This document shows positions 45,892-54,101 of a DNA stretch of 64,000 bases, one piece after another; positions within the stretch are counted from its first letter, which is position 1; every line of letters starts with the position of its first letter. The notes below the pieces were generated by a model that was given only the letters and a program-made list of their open reading frames with translations, had not been told where the DNA came from and searched no databases. Where the stretch lies: the NCBI RefSeq assembly GCF_900103505.1, contig NZ_FNIA01000002.1, forward strand, positions 124,001-188,000. Direction: 5' to 3'. Origin of the DNA: Haloarchaeobius iranensis (GTDB lineage Archaea > Halobacteriota > Halobacteria > Halobacteriales > Natrialbaceae). The position numbers were made by a program, and so were the translations under genes.

Positions 45892-47220
45892 CTATCGCTC
45901 CCGTTCGAGGACCACGACCCGCAGGTCGTTCACGTTCGTGCCCGTCGCCCCTGTTCTCAGCACCGCGTCCAGTCCGTCCAGGTACCCCCGGCTGTCGTTG
46001 GCTGCGAGCGCGTCCCGAGCTTGCTCCGGGTTCGGAACGGTCTCACCGTCGACGAGCGCACCCGCAGCGGCCGTCGAGCCGTCGCGCCCGTCCGTGTCGA
46101 CCGCCGCGACCGCCACGTCGTCGGTACCCCGCAGGTCCAGCGCCGCCGCGAGGCCGAACTCCAGGTTCGGGCCGCCAGCGCCGTCGCCACGGACGGTGAC
46201 GGTGCATTCGCCGCCGGAGAGGAGCACCGCCGGCGGGTCGACTGGCCGCCCGGTCGCGCGCACCTCGCGAGCGACGGCCGCGTGGAACCGGCCGGCCTCG
46301 CGCGCCTCGCCTTCGACACCCGTCGAGAGCACGAGCGGTTCGTACCCCCGCTCGCGGGCGACCGTCGCCGCCGCCGAGAGCGCCGTCTCCCCGTTCGCCA
46401 GCACGTGGTAGTCGGCGCGGTCGAACGCGGGGGCGTCGGCGCGTGGCGTCTCCGGCACCGACCCGTCGACACCGCACCGGAGGTGCGTCCGCACGGCCGG
46501 CGCCGCCACGTCGTACCGGTCGAGGGTCGCGACCGCGTCGGCGTACGTCGTGTCGTCGGGGGCGGTCGGTCCACTGCCGATGACGGCGGGGTCGTCGCCG
46601 ACGACGTCCGAGACGGCGAGCGTGACGAGCCGTGCGGGTGCCGCCGCATCGGCCACCCACCCACCCTTCACCGCCGAGCAGTGCTTCCGGACCGCGTTGA
46701 GCTCGGCGATGGCGGCGCCGGCGTCGAGCAGTTCGCGGGTCACGCCCGCGAGGTCCTCGACCGAGAGGTCGCCGGCCGGGAGTGCCAGCAGGGCGCTCGC
46801 GCCGCCGGTGAGCGCGACCAGCACGAGCGCGTCCTCGGGGGTATCGGCGACGCAGTCCTGAACCCGGCGGGCGGCCACGACGTTCCGGTGGGTGGGGACG
46901 GGGTGGTCGCCGACGAGCACCTCGACCGGCCCCGCATCGGCCGGTTCGTCGGTGACCACGACACCGCCGTCCACGCGGCCGTCGAGCGCGTCGACCAGCG
47001 CCGCTGCCACCCGGCCAGCGCCCTTGCCCGCGCCGACGAGCCGTATCGGGGAGTCGAGGTCGTATCGCGTGTCGTCGACCGTCAGAACAGTGTCCGCGAC
47101 CGCAACGCCGTCCGCGACGACGCGCTCCGGCAGTGCCGCCTCGATGCCGGCAGTGACGCAGGCGAGCGCCGTGTCGCGGGCGGGTGTCGACGCGAGTTCG
47201 TCGCGGTTCTCGACGGGCAC
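45892..47220 (-). CDS. Glycerate 2-kinase (MOFRL family)
   Basis: A 442-residue kinase of the MOFRL/GckA type that phosphorylates D-glycerate to 2-phosphoglycerate. LVGAGKGAGRVAAAL, VALTGGASALLALP, LNAVRKHCSAVKGG and VLLSGGECTVTVRG are family motifs, and the MOFRL domain ends VAAVDTDGRDGSTAAAGALV. The GTG start (PVENRDEL) follows the SDR stop by 10 nt with a GGGGAG ribosome site. It could feed glycerate into gluconeogenesis. Confidence 0.9.
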   Translation of the reverse strand: MPVENRDELASTPARDTALACVTAGIEAALPERVVADGVAVADTVLTVDDTRYDLDSPIRLVGAGKGAGRVAAALVDALDGRVDGGVVVTDEPADAGPVEVLVGDHPVPTHRNVVAARRVQDCVADTPEDALVLVALTGGASALLALPAGDLSVEDLAGVTRELLDAGAAIAELNAVRKHCSAVKGGWVADAAAPARLVTLAVSDVVGDDPAVIGSGPTAPDDTTYADAVATLDRYDVAAPAVRTHLRCGVDGSVPETPRADAPAFDRADYHVLANGETALSAAATVARERGYEPLVLSTGVEGEAREAGRFHAAVAREVRATGRPVDPPAVLLSGGECTVTVRGDGAGGPNLEFGLAAALDLRGTDDVAVAAVDTDGRDGSTAAAGALVDGETVPNPEQARDALAANDSRGYLDGLDAVLRTGATGTNVNDLRVVVLERER

Positions 47221-47230
47221 GACTCTCCCC

Positions 47231-48139
47231 CTACGTGGCGAAGCGCCGGACCAGCCCGACGACCACATCGCGGATCCGGTCCGGCAGGTAGCGGGCGAGC
47301 AGGCCGTACTTCGCGACGGCTCCAACGGGATATCTGGTCGCGGGGTCGGTGCTGCTGGCGGCGTTCAGGATGACTCCGGCGACCTGGTTCGGCGTGACGG
47401 AGAGCGGCCCGTCGCCCGCGACCAGACTGGCGTCCTCGAACAGCTCGTAGAGGTCGTCGTACGCCTCCGAACGGGGCAGGTCGTCGACCTCGCTGTCGGC
47501 GCGGTCCGTGAACTGCGTGGCGACGGGACCGGGCTCGACGACGACGACCTCGACGTCGAACTCGCGGAGCTCGCTCCGGAGCGCGTCGCTCATCGCCTCG
47601 ACGGCGAACTTCGAGGCGGAGTAGACGCCCGTGCCGGCGACGGAGAGCTTGCCCGAGACGCTGGAGACGTTGACGAACGTGCCGTCCTCCGCCTCGCGCA
47701 TGTGCGGCGCGGTGGCGCGGACCAGCCGGTGCGGACCGTAGACGTTCACGTCGAACTGCTCGTGGACCTTCTCGGTCGGGACGTCCTCGATGGGACCCAT
47801 CTGCGCGTAGCCGGCGTTGTTGACGACGCAGTCGATGTGACCGGCCTCGTCGACGATGCGGTCGACGACGCGCTCGACCTGCCCGCGGTCGGTCACGTCG
47901 AGCTCGGCGGTCTCGCAGCCCATGTCGGCGAGGTCCGCGAGGTCGTCCTCGTCGCGGGCCGTCGCGTACACCAGCCAGCCCTCCGACCGGAACGCCGTCG
48001 CCGTCGCACGCCCGATGCCGGAGGAGCAGCCGGTGATGAGTACGGTCTCCAGTGTCGGTTCCGGTGCCGACGGCGACTCCTCGTCGTCCGTCGTCGCGCT
48101 CGCCTCCTCGGGCGAGTCGTCGTCCTCGTCTGCGGTCAT
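47231..48139 (-). CDS. Short-chain dehydrogenase/reductase
   Basis: A 302-residue NAD(P)-dependent SDR. The first 30 residues are an acidic tail. The Rossmann motif is VLITGCSSGIGRATATAF, the NNAG motif is CVVNNAGYAQMG, and the catalytic Ser-Tyr-Lys lies in VSSVSGKLSVAGTGVYSASK. Late sections VVVVEPGPVATQF and YPVGAVAKYGLLARYLP suit the classical group with a C-terminal helix. The substrate is unknown. It is upstream of and 10 nt from the glycerate kinase gene. Confidence 0.87.
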   Translation of the reverse strand: MTADEDDDSPEEASATTDDEESPSAPEPTLETVLITGCSSGIGRATATAFRSEGWLVYATARDEDDLADLADMGCETAELDVTDRGQVERVVDRIVDEAGHIDCVVNNAGYAQMGPIEDVPTEKVHEQFDVNVYGPHRLVRATAPHMREAEDGTFVNVSSVSGKLSVAGTGVYSASKFAVEAMSDALRSELREFDVEVVVVEPGPVATQFTDRADSEVDDLPRSEAYDDLYELFEDASLVAGDGPLSVTPNQVAGVILNAASSTDPATRYPVGAVAKYGLLARYLPDRIRDVVVGLVRRFAT

Positions 48140-48164
48140 GTCCCGGCGTTCACCCGGGAGGTAC

Positions 48165-48905
48165 CTAAGTGTCGATGGTTCGTTTCACGTCGGCGGCGTG
48201 CGCGTCGGCCAGCCGCGTCGGCTCGGGGAGCTTGTAGCCCGCCGCGGTGGCGAGCGTCCAGTCCGCCGCCGTCTCGGCGCTCACGCGGTGGCCGGGACTG
48301 ACGTACAGCGGGTTGACGTGCCGGTTCGGCGACTCGTACTGCTTCGTCTGGACGGCGTAGCCGATTCGCGTGCCGGCGGGTGCGTCGACGTCCTCGTCGG
48401 CGTCGATGCCGACGCGCTCGCCCGCCGCGAGGCCCTCCGTCGAGGCTTCGGGCGCGCCGCAGAGCAGGTTCTTCGCGACGCCGACGCTCGGCACGTCGAG
48501 CACGACGCCGATGTGGGTGGCGAGCCCGGCCTGCCGGAAGTGGATGCGCCCGCTCCCGTCGAACAGCACGCAGTCGGGCTCGGTCGAAAGCTCCTCGAAC
48601 GCGGCGAGGATGGGGTTGCCCTCGCGGAACGAGAGCAGCCCCGGGATGTACGGGATGGAGAGCGGCGAGACGGCGTGGGCGCGCTCGACGACGCTGTCGC
48701 CTCTGGTGACGACGACGGCGCTCACCGCGCGGTCGTCGAGGAACGCCTGGTCGACGCCCGCGACGAGCGGGCCGGTGTCGCTGCCGACGGCGTCGCTGTC
48801 GAACTCGAAGTCGTCGATGAAGGTCGCAGCCGCCGCAATGTCGCGCTGCTGGGCCTCCATCTCCGCGCGGGAGGCCCCGGGGTCCGGGACGAACTCCCTG
48901 CGCAT
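48165..48905 (-). CDS. nfi: Endonuclease V
   Basis: A 246-residue repair nuclease that nicks near deaminated adenine (hypoxanthine) in DNA. Catalytic residues fall in LVAGVDQAFLDD (Asp), CVLFDGSGRIHFRQAGLATH (the DG.G..H.R..GLA.H signature) and VGVAKNLLCG (Lys). The C-terminal part has YVSPGHRVSAETA. The ATG directly follows the rhomboid stop with a 1-nt gap. A haloarchaeal acidic insertion lies near residues 155-175. Confidence 0.92.
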   Translation of the reverse strand: MRREFVPDPGASRAEMEAQQRDIAAAATFIDDFEFDSDAVGSDTGPLVAGVDQAFLDDRAVSAVVVTRGDSVVERAHAVSPLSIPYIPGLLSFREGNPILAAFEELSTEPDCVLFDGSGRIHFRQAGLATHIGVVLDVPSVGVAKNLLCGAPEASTEGLAAGERVGIDADEDVDAPAGTRIGYAVQTKQYESPNRHVNPLYVSPGHRVSAETAADWTLATAAGYKLPEPTRLADAHAADVKRTIDT

Positions 48906-48906
48906 C

Positions 48907-49836
48907 TCAGAACGGGCCCCTGCCGCCACCGCCGCCGCGACGGCCACCGCCGAGGCTCGTCTCCCTGGGGAGGCTCACCTTGTCCTTGACGTACTGGCCG
49001 TACAGCAGGCCGAGCACGAGCCCGAACAGGTGGGCCGCGTGGGCGACGTTCGCCCCGCCGAGGGTGACGTTCCCGCCGATGATGCCGGTCACGCTGACGA
49101 GCGCGTACAGCCCGGTGAGCACCCAGATGGGCGTCGGGATGATGAAGTAGATGAGCACGGTGAGGTTCGGGCGGATGACCGTCAGCACGCCCATCAGGGC
49201 CAGGGCCGCGCCGGAGGCCCCGTACAGCGCCGTCGGCTCGCCGGTCACCAGCGCGAGGCCGATGTGGCCCAGCCCCGCGAGCACGCCGCTCCCGAGGAAG
49301 AGGAAGATGTAGTCGCGGCTGCCGACGTACTCCTCGACCAGCCGGCCGAAGAAGAATATCACGATGCTGTTGCCGGCGATGTGGTAGAGGTCCTGCGCGT
49401 GCGAGAAGATGGAGGTGAACCACGCCCAGACGTACTCGGGGTGCTGGCTCTGGAGCGTGAAGATGTCGTACCAGAGCTGCTGTTGTTCCGCGAGCCGGCT
49501 CGGACCGATGGTCGTGAACGTCGGGAGGATGAAGTACTGTATCCCCCACGTGATCCACATCAGCCCGAGGAACACGTACGTCATGTTCCCGCGGAAGTAC
49601 GCCAGCGGGCCGCCGCGCCGGAAGGGGTCTGCCGTGAGGCCGCTCAGCACGCCACCGTCGCTGTCGTCGCTTGCTGTCGTCGTCTCTTCGGCCCAGACGC
49701 CCTCGGGGTCGTTCCACTGCAGCCCGGGACAGTCGTGGTTCTCCGGCAGCCGGTGGGTGCCACAGAACTTCCCCCCGCACCGGTTGCACGTGTACGGCAT
49801 GTTCGTCTCCTCGCCGCACTCGTCGCAGTTGGCCAT
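48907..49836 (-). CDS. AN1 zinc-finger rhomboid intramembrane protease
   Basis: A 309-residue protein. The N-terminus has an AN1-type zinc finger (MANCDECGEETNMPYTCNRC with GGKFCGTHRLPENHDC). Six or so membrane helices follow. The rhomboid active-site Ser is in LYGASGAALALMG, the His in ANVAHAAHLFGLVLG, and HIAGNSIV holds the oxyanion Asn. A Gly/Arg tail ends the protein. AN1-rhomboids are known in haloarchaea, but their substrates are largely unknown. CTTTGCC on the minus strand near 49863 supports the ATG. It heads a tight pair with nfi. Confidence 0.9.
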   Translation of the reverse strand: MANCDECGEETNMPYTCNRCGGKFCGTHRLPENHDCPGLQWNDPEGVWAEETTTASDDSDGGVLSGLTADPFRRGGPLAYFRGNMTYVFLGLMWITWGIQYFILPTFTTIGPSRLAEQQQLWYDIFTLQSQHPEYVWAWFTSIFSHAQDLYHIAGNSIVIFFFGRLVEEYVGSRDYIFLFLGSGVLAGLGHIGLALVTGEPTALYGASGAALALMGVLTVIRPNLTVLIYFIIPTPIWVLTGLYALVSVTGIIGGNVTLGGANVAHAAHLFGLVLGLLYGQYVKDKVSLPRETSLGGGRRGGGGGRGPF

Positions 49837-49921
49837 TGGTCGCCCGTACGAACACGGACGGCAAAGGGGTTGGGATTCCGAAACAGAGCAGACAAGTACC
49901 GTTGGTGAGGACTCTCGGCAA

Positions 49922-50326
49922 GTGGACCTACCCAAATTCGACCTTCGGCAGGAACTGTACGGAACTGCCTACGAGAGCATTCTGTTTTTCGGCATCCTGA
50001 TAGTGTTCACGGGTACGTTCATCGTCTACCTCCTGTACCAGTCCCTCGTCGGCACCAGTCGGTTCCTCGAACGACTGTTCCTCTTCGTCCTCGTTCCGCT
50101 GGTTGCGACGATGCACGTCCGGACCGCACTCAGGACCGCACCCCGGGAATCGGACCACTGGCTGCCACCGGCATCGTACTCACTCGCAATCGTCGCCCAC
50201 GTCGAATACGGCGTGGTCTGGCCCGTCCCGTTCCTCAGGGAAATGCTCCCGAAAGTGTTCGTCCTCCTCGGACTCGTGACTACGCTGGGACTCATCGCGT
50301 CCTGCGATACGGAGACGACAGCGTAG
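49922..50326 (+). CDS. Small multi-pass membrane protein, unknown
   Basis: A 134-residue protein with about four hydrophobic segments (ILFFGILIVFTGTFIVYLLY, LERLFLFVLVPLVATMHV and two more). The GTG start (DLPKFDLRQELYG) is only moderately supported; no strong TATA box is seen. Codons are slightly AT-richer than neighbours. It is divergent from the rhomboid. No family is recognised. Confidence 0.6.
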   Translation: MDLPKFDLRQELYGTAYESILFFGILIVFTGTFIVYLLYQSLVGTSRFLERLFLFVLVPLVATMHVRTALRTAPRESDHWLPPASYSLAIVAHVEYGVVWPVPFLREMLPKVFVLLGLVTTLGLIASCDTETTA

Positions 50327-50495
50327 TGGGACCCATCTGTCAGTAGTGATTTCGCCAGTTCGGAGCGTCGTGGCGTGACGCAGGACGCGGTCGCTCTCGG
50401 TCGTGTGGTGCGTCGGGAAAGGGGTGAATCGTAGCCGGCGATGCTGTGGACGTCGCCGGCCGACGAACGGTCTCTGGAACCGTTCCGGGATTGGA

Positions 50496-50873
50496 TCAGT
50501 CTAAGTCCGGTCGAAGTGCCTGATCGACCGCCATGTCGTTCTCGATGGCGGGCGGTGCCGGGGCGAAGCTGCGTTCCAGACGGTCGCCAACCGTCCGTGC
50601 GACTGCCGCGTCCCCGTCCGGGGTGGACAGGTCGGCGGCGTACGCGAGCAGTTCGACCCGAAGCCGCCAGCCCTCGAACTGTGTGAACGAGCGCACGCCA
50701 GCTTCGAGTTTCTGCGCGGTCTCGAGTGCCCACCACGGCTGGGGCGCGTGCGACGACTCACCGTCGTCCGTCAGCGCGGACAGCGCGACGTGGTGGACCA
50801 CCCACGCCTCGGCTCGCGAGAGGTCGAGGCAGGTGGGTCCGGTCTGGCTGCGGGGTCGGTTCGTGGTCGACAT
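50496..50873 (-). CDS. Small soluble haloarchaeal protein, unknown
   Basis: A 125-residue protein. LDLSRAEAWVVHHVALSALT, ALETAQKLEAGVRSFTQFEG and WRLRVELLAYAADLSTPDGD form a helical core with conserved-looking Trp and His. The last 25 residues are Pro/Ala-rich. The ATG (STTNRPRSQTG) follows codon bias; a longer reading was rejected. It looks like a small halophile-specific family. Confidence 0.68.
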   Translation of the reverse strand: MSTTNRPRSQTGPTCLDLSRAEAWVVHHVALSALTDDGESSHAPQPWWALETAQKLEAGVRSFTQFEGWRLRVELLAYAADLSTPDGDAAVARTVGDRLERSFAPAPPAIENDMAVDQALRPDLD

Positions 50874-51035
50874 GGCGTGACTGGGGAGTTCGTATCCCCT
50901 ACATTCTGGATTACCCCGTACCCACATGAAGGTATCAACGAGTTCTGATGTCGTTTCGAGTCTCGATTCGGCTATCGAACTTGGCCGGAGGAGCAGTTGT
51001 CTGTGTCTTCTCCGTGGGAATTACTCGAAACAAGT

Positions 51036-51230
51036 ACAGCCAGAAAGCCCCGCCGAACGTGGAAATCACTTGTACCGCGAACAGCCAGAAAGCCGCGGCT
51101 CGCTCGACTCCCGCGACTCGTTGCGGTCCTCGTTCCTGCGGTCCTCACGTCGTCGGGGTTCGTCGACCGAGCAGCCCCTTTCAGTCCCGCCCACCGCGAC
51201 TGCACCGCACCTCAGCCTCCCCAGCCGACT
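51036..51230 (+). repeat. Composite dispersed repeat element
   Basis: Two near-identical ACAGCCAGAAAGCC motifs, 45 nt apart, are followed about 80 nt later by AGCCCCTTTCAGTCCCGCCC (51173-51192), CACCGCGACTGCACCGCAC and CTCCCCAGCCGACTGCGATG. The first and third modules also occur fused at 14151-14179, and the last module near 31330. It does not code for protein and lacks transposase or terminal repeats. Confidence 0.6.
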
Positions 51231-51344
51231 GCGATGCTCGCTGCGCTGCGCTTCTCGCCCCTCGCACGAGCGTCGGCGAGCGGCCTTCGGCACGCTCGCC
51301 CGGCCGCGCGCCAGCCGGCTGATTCTTCGACGTCGTCGCCGGGC

Positions 51345-51363
51345 GTTTACAATATTTGTAAAC
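51345..51363. promoter_or_regulatory. 19-bp palindrome, possible operator
   Basis: GTTTACAA-TAT-TTGTAAAC is a perfect palindrome with 8-bp arms in a GC-rich setting. It lies about 60 nt upstream of the TATA-like GTTTTTGG of the next gene (51449). It may be a regulator-binding site. Confidence 0.5.
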
Positions 51364-51448
51364 CCTCGATGTTCAGACGACCCTATGTGCCGATACTGGA
51401 ACCTCCCCAGCGTGAGAGTTTTTGGTCCCACGGGCCCGACGCTGGGGT

Positions 51449-51886
51449 GTGAAAGCGTACGAACAGAAGCAACTGCTCGCGCGCATCGACCGCGAGGGGG
51501 CCACCGTGGGCGCGGACATCCCCGAGCGCATCGACGTGCAGGGCGAGCCCATCGACCTGCAGTCGTTCGTCTTCGAGATCAAGCGTCGGGACACCGTCCC
51601 GGCGGGCGAGCGAGAGCGTGTGCAGCAGGCGAAGAAGAACCTGCGGCGCGAGCGCCTCCAGCGCAGACAGCGCCTCGAGAACGAGTGGGCCGAGATGACG
51701 TGGGCTGAGGGCGAGGAGCTGGTCGAGGCCATCATCGGGCTCGACCGGGCGTTGAACGCACTGGAGAGCCTCGGCCCGACGAACATCGAGGCCGAGGCCG
51801 ACGCGAAGGAGGCCGCGGACAAGAAGCGCTGGATGAACTTCCTGAAGAAGGCCCTCGGCCGCGAGGGCAGTGGACCACGAACATGA
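51449..51886 (+). CDS. Charged coiled-coil-rich protein coupled to polX (DUF5788-like)
   Basis: A 145-residue soluble, highly charged helical protein: KAYEQKQLLARIDREGATVG, ADIPERIDVQGEPIDLQSFV, then GERERVQQAKKNLRRERLQR. The GTG start is 27 nt after GTTTTTGG at 51418-51425, so an upstream reading was rejected. Its stop overlaps the polX ATG by 4 nt. I believe it belongs to a haloarchaeal family of unknown function (DUF5788 from memory, not certain). Coupling suggests a role beside PolX. Confidence 0.78.
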   Translation: MKAYEQKQLLARIDREGATVGADIPERIDVQGEPIDLQSFVFEIKRRDTVPAGERERVQQAKKNLRRERLQRRQRLENEWAEMTWAEGEELVEAIIGLDRALNALESLGPTNIEAEADAKEAADKKRWMNFLKKALGREGSGPRT

Positions 51887-53622
51887 CCCTACAGGACGAT
51901 GTCGCGGACCGGCTGGAGGAGATGGCGAACCTGCTCGAAGCAGACGACGTGGAGTACAAACCGAACGCCTACCGTCGCGCCGCCGAGAGCATCCGCGACT
52001 ACCAGGGCTCGTTCGACGACCTCGTCGCGGAGGGTGCCGACGCCGTCGGCGAGCTCGACCACGTCGGCGACGCCATCTCCTCGAAGGTGGTAGAGTACGC
52101 CGAAACGGGCGATATCGAGGAGCTCGAGGAGCTCCGAGAGCGCTACCCGGTCGCGCTCGACGCGCTGCTCCGGGTGGAGGGCGTCGGGCCGAAGACGGTC
52201 GGCACGCTGTACGACGAGCTCGACGTCCGGAGCCTCGAGGACCTCGAGTCGGCCGCACGCGGGGAGCGGATCCGCGAGCTGCACGGCTTCGGTCCGAAGA
52301 CCGAGGAGAACATCCTCGAGAACATCGAGTTCGCCAAATCCGCCGGCGAGCGCACGCTGCTGGGGGACGCCCGGCCGCTCGCTGACGACCTCGTGGACTA
52401 CCTGTCCGACGCATCGCCGGTCGAACACGTCGAGGTGGCGGGCTCGTTGCGGCGCTGGCGCGCGACCATCGGCGACGTCGACGTGCTCGTCGGGACCGAC
52501 GACGGGGCTGGGGCCATCGACGCGCTCCTCGACTGGCCCGCGGCCGACGACGTCATCGAGGCCGGCACTGAGAAGGCGAGCGTGCGCAGCGACGGGATGC
52601 GCGTCGACCTCCGGGTCGTCGTCCCCGACGAGTTCGGCTCCGCGCTCCAGTACTTCACCGGGAGCAAGGCGCACAACGTCGCCCTCCGCAACTACGCCAT
52701 CGACCGCGGCCTGAAGCTCAACGAGTACGGCGCGTTCGACGTGAGCGAGGTCGACGATCCCGACGCGGGCCAGCGTGTCGGCGACCGCGTCGCCGGAACC
52801 GACGAGGCATCGATGTACGACGCGCTCGGCCTGCCCTGGATTCCGCCCGAGATACGGGAGGACCGCGGGGAGATCGCGGCCGCCGCGGCCGACGACCTCC
52901 CCGACCTCGTGACCGAGGACGACGTCCGGGGCGACCTCCACACCCACACCGACTGGTCCGACGGCGCGGAGTCCATCGAGTCGCTCCTCGACGGGGCGGC
53001 CGCCTTCGGGCACGACTACATCGCCGTCACCGACCACGCGACCGGCCCGGGGGTCGTCGGCGGCGTCGGCGTCCCCGACGAGGAACTGCTGGCGCAGGCG
53101 GACCGGATTCGGGACGTCGCCGAGGGCTACGACCTCGAGGTGTTCACGGGCGTCGAGGCGAACATCACCGCCGACGGCGAGCTCTCCGTCGATGACGACG
53201 TGCTCGCCGAGCTCGACGTGGTCGTCGCGTCGCCACACGCCGCGCTCGACGGCGACGGCACCGACCGACTCGTCCGTGCGATGGAGCACCCCGCTGTCGA
53301 CATCCTCGGCCACCCGACCGGCCGGTTGCTGAACCAGCGGTCCGGACTCGACATCGACGCCGGGGCGCTCGCCCAGGCCGCCGCGCGGGAGGGCGTCGCC
53401 TTGGAGATCAACAGCGACCCGCACCGTCTCGACCTCTCCGGCGGCCCCGTGAAGGTCGCCGTCGACGCCGGCGCGACAATCGCCATCGACACCGACGCCC
53501 ACCGCACGCCGTCGTTCGGATACGCCCGCTTCGGCGTCCACACCGCCCGGCGCGGCTGGGTCGAGGCCGCCGACGTGCTGAACGCGCGCGGTGCCGACGG
53601 CGTCCGGGAGTTCCTGCACTGA
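51883..53622 (+). CDS. polX: DNA polymerase X with PHP exonuclease domain
   Basis: A 579-residue repair polymerase. The N-terminal 8-kDa and helix-hairpin-helix parts include VEGVGPKTVGTLYDELDV and LHGFGPKTEENIL. The polymerase catalytic motif is AGSLRRWRATIGDVDVLVGT, with the third Asp in VDLRVVVP. The C-terminal PHP domain keeps its metal ligands: GDLHTHTDWSDG, AVTDHATGPGVVGG, FTGVEANI, SPHAALDG, LGHPTGR and DTDAHRTPS, so 3'-5' exonuclease or phosphatase activity is likely. It functions in base excision or gap repair. It is coupled to both neighbours. Confidence 0.94.
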   Translation: MTLQDDVADRLEEMANLLEADDVEYKPNAYRRAAESIRDYQGSFDDLVAEGADAVGELDHVGDAISSKVVEYAETGDIEELEELRERYPVALDALLRVEGVGPKTVGTLYDELDVRSLEDLESAARGERIRELHGFGPKTEENILENIEFAKSAGERTLLGDARPLADDLVDYLSDASPVEHVEVAGSLRRWRATIGDVDVLVGTDDGAGAIDALLDWPAADDVIEAGTEKASVRSDGMRVDLRVVVPDEFGSALQYFTGSKAHNVALRNYAIDRGLKLNEYGAFDVSEVDDPDAGQRVGDRVAGTDEASMYDALGLPWIPPEIREDRGEIAAAAADDLPDLVTEDDVRGDLHTHTDWSDGAESIESLLDGAAAFGHDYIAVTDHATGPGVVGGVGVPDEELLAQADRIRDVAEGYDLEVFTGVEANITADGELSVDDDVLAELDVVVASPHAALDGDGTDRLVRAMEHPAVDILGHPTGRLLNQRSGLDIDAGALAQAAAREGVALEINSDPHRLDLSGGPVKVAVDAGATIAIDTDAHRTPSFGYARFGVHTARRGWVEAADVLNARGADGVREFLH

Positions 53623-54101
53623 TGCGGTACCTCCTCGACGCGATGCTCGGCAACCTCGCGACGTACCTGCGGCTCTGCGGCCACGACACGCTCTACGCGC
53701 TGGACCGGGACGTGGAGGCCGACGACGCGGTGCTCGAACTCGCAACCGAGGAGGACCGCAGCCTCATCACCCGTGACGAACAGCTCGCCGCGCACGCCGA
53801 GCAGTCGGTTCTACTCGGGCATCGCGAGACGGAGCCGCAGCTCCGCGAACTCGACGCCGCAGGGGTCGACCTCGCTCCCGTGGCGGAACCGGTCCACTGC
53901 GGGCGATGCAACGGTCGGCTCGCGAGGATCGAGACCGGCGATTCGGACGACGGCCCCGAGTACGTCCCAGACGACGCCGCCCCGGTCTGGCGCTGTCGGG
54001 ACTGCGGCCAGCGGTTCTGGAAGGGGAGTCACTGGGACCGGATGGCCGCGACGCTCGCGGACGTGCGCGGGTCGTCAGGAGAGACGGCGACCGACCGCTA
54101 G
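53622..54101 (+). CDS. Mut7-C RNase-like protein
   Basis: A 159-residue protein of the Mut7-C family (PIN-like RNase domain plus zinc ribbon). RYLLDAMLGNLATYLRLCGH with ADDAVLELATEEDRSLITRD carries the acidic PIN-like residues, and CGRCNGRLARIETG plus WRCRDCGQRFWKGSHWDRM is the zinc ribbon. The ATG overlaps the polX TGA by one base (TGATG). Its TAG stop shares CTAG at 54098-54101 with the convergent gene. RNase activity is inferred from family only. Confidence 0.88.
   Translation: MRYLLDAMLGNLATYLRLCGHDTLYALDRDVEADDAVLELATEEDRSLITRDEQLAAHAEQSVLLGHRETEPQLRELDAAGVDLAPVAEPVHCGRCNGRLARIETGDSDDGPEYVPDDAAPVWRCRDCGQRFWKGSHWDRMAATLADVRGSSGETATDR

Larger units (their letters stand above)
50874..51448. 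other. Longest intergenic region, with repeats and a palindrome
   Basis: A 575-bp non-coding stretch. It contains two copies of an ACAGCCAGAAAGCC motif (51036 and 51081), a CCCCTTTCAGTCCCGCCC module (51175-51192), a GC-rich tail with alternating GCTCGCTGCGCTGCGC-like words, and a 19-bp palindrome at 51345-51363. Open frames on either strand lack proper codon bias and are Arg/Ser-rich. No tRNA fold was found. Confidence 0.6.

Noticed and set aside
51036-51097. Possible CRISPR-like array
   Set aside because: There are only two copies of a short motif, without uniform spacers or cas genes.
50874-51448. Open frames in the long spacer as small genes
   Set aside because: They are Arg/Ser/Pro-rich without haloarchaeal codon bias and run through repeat modules.
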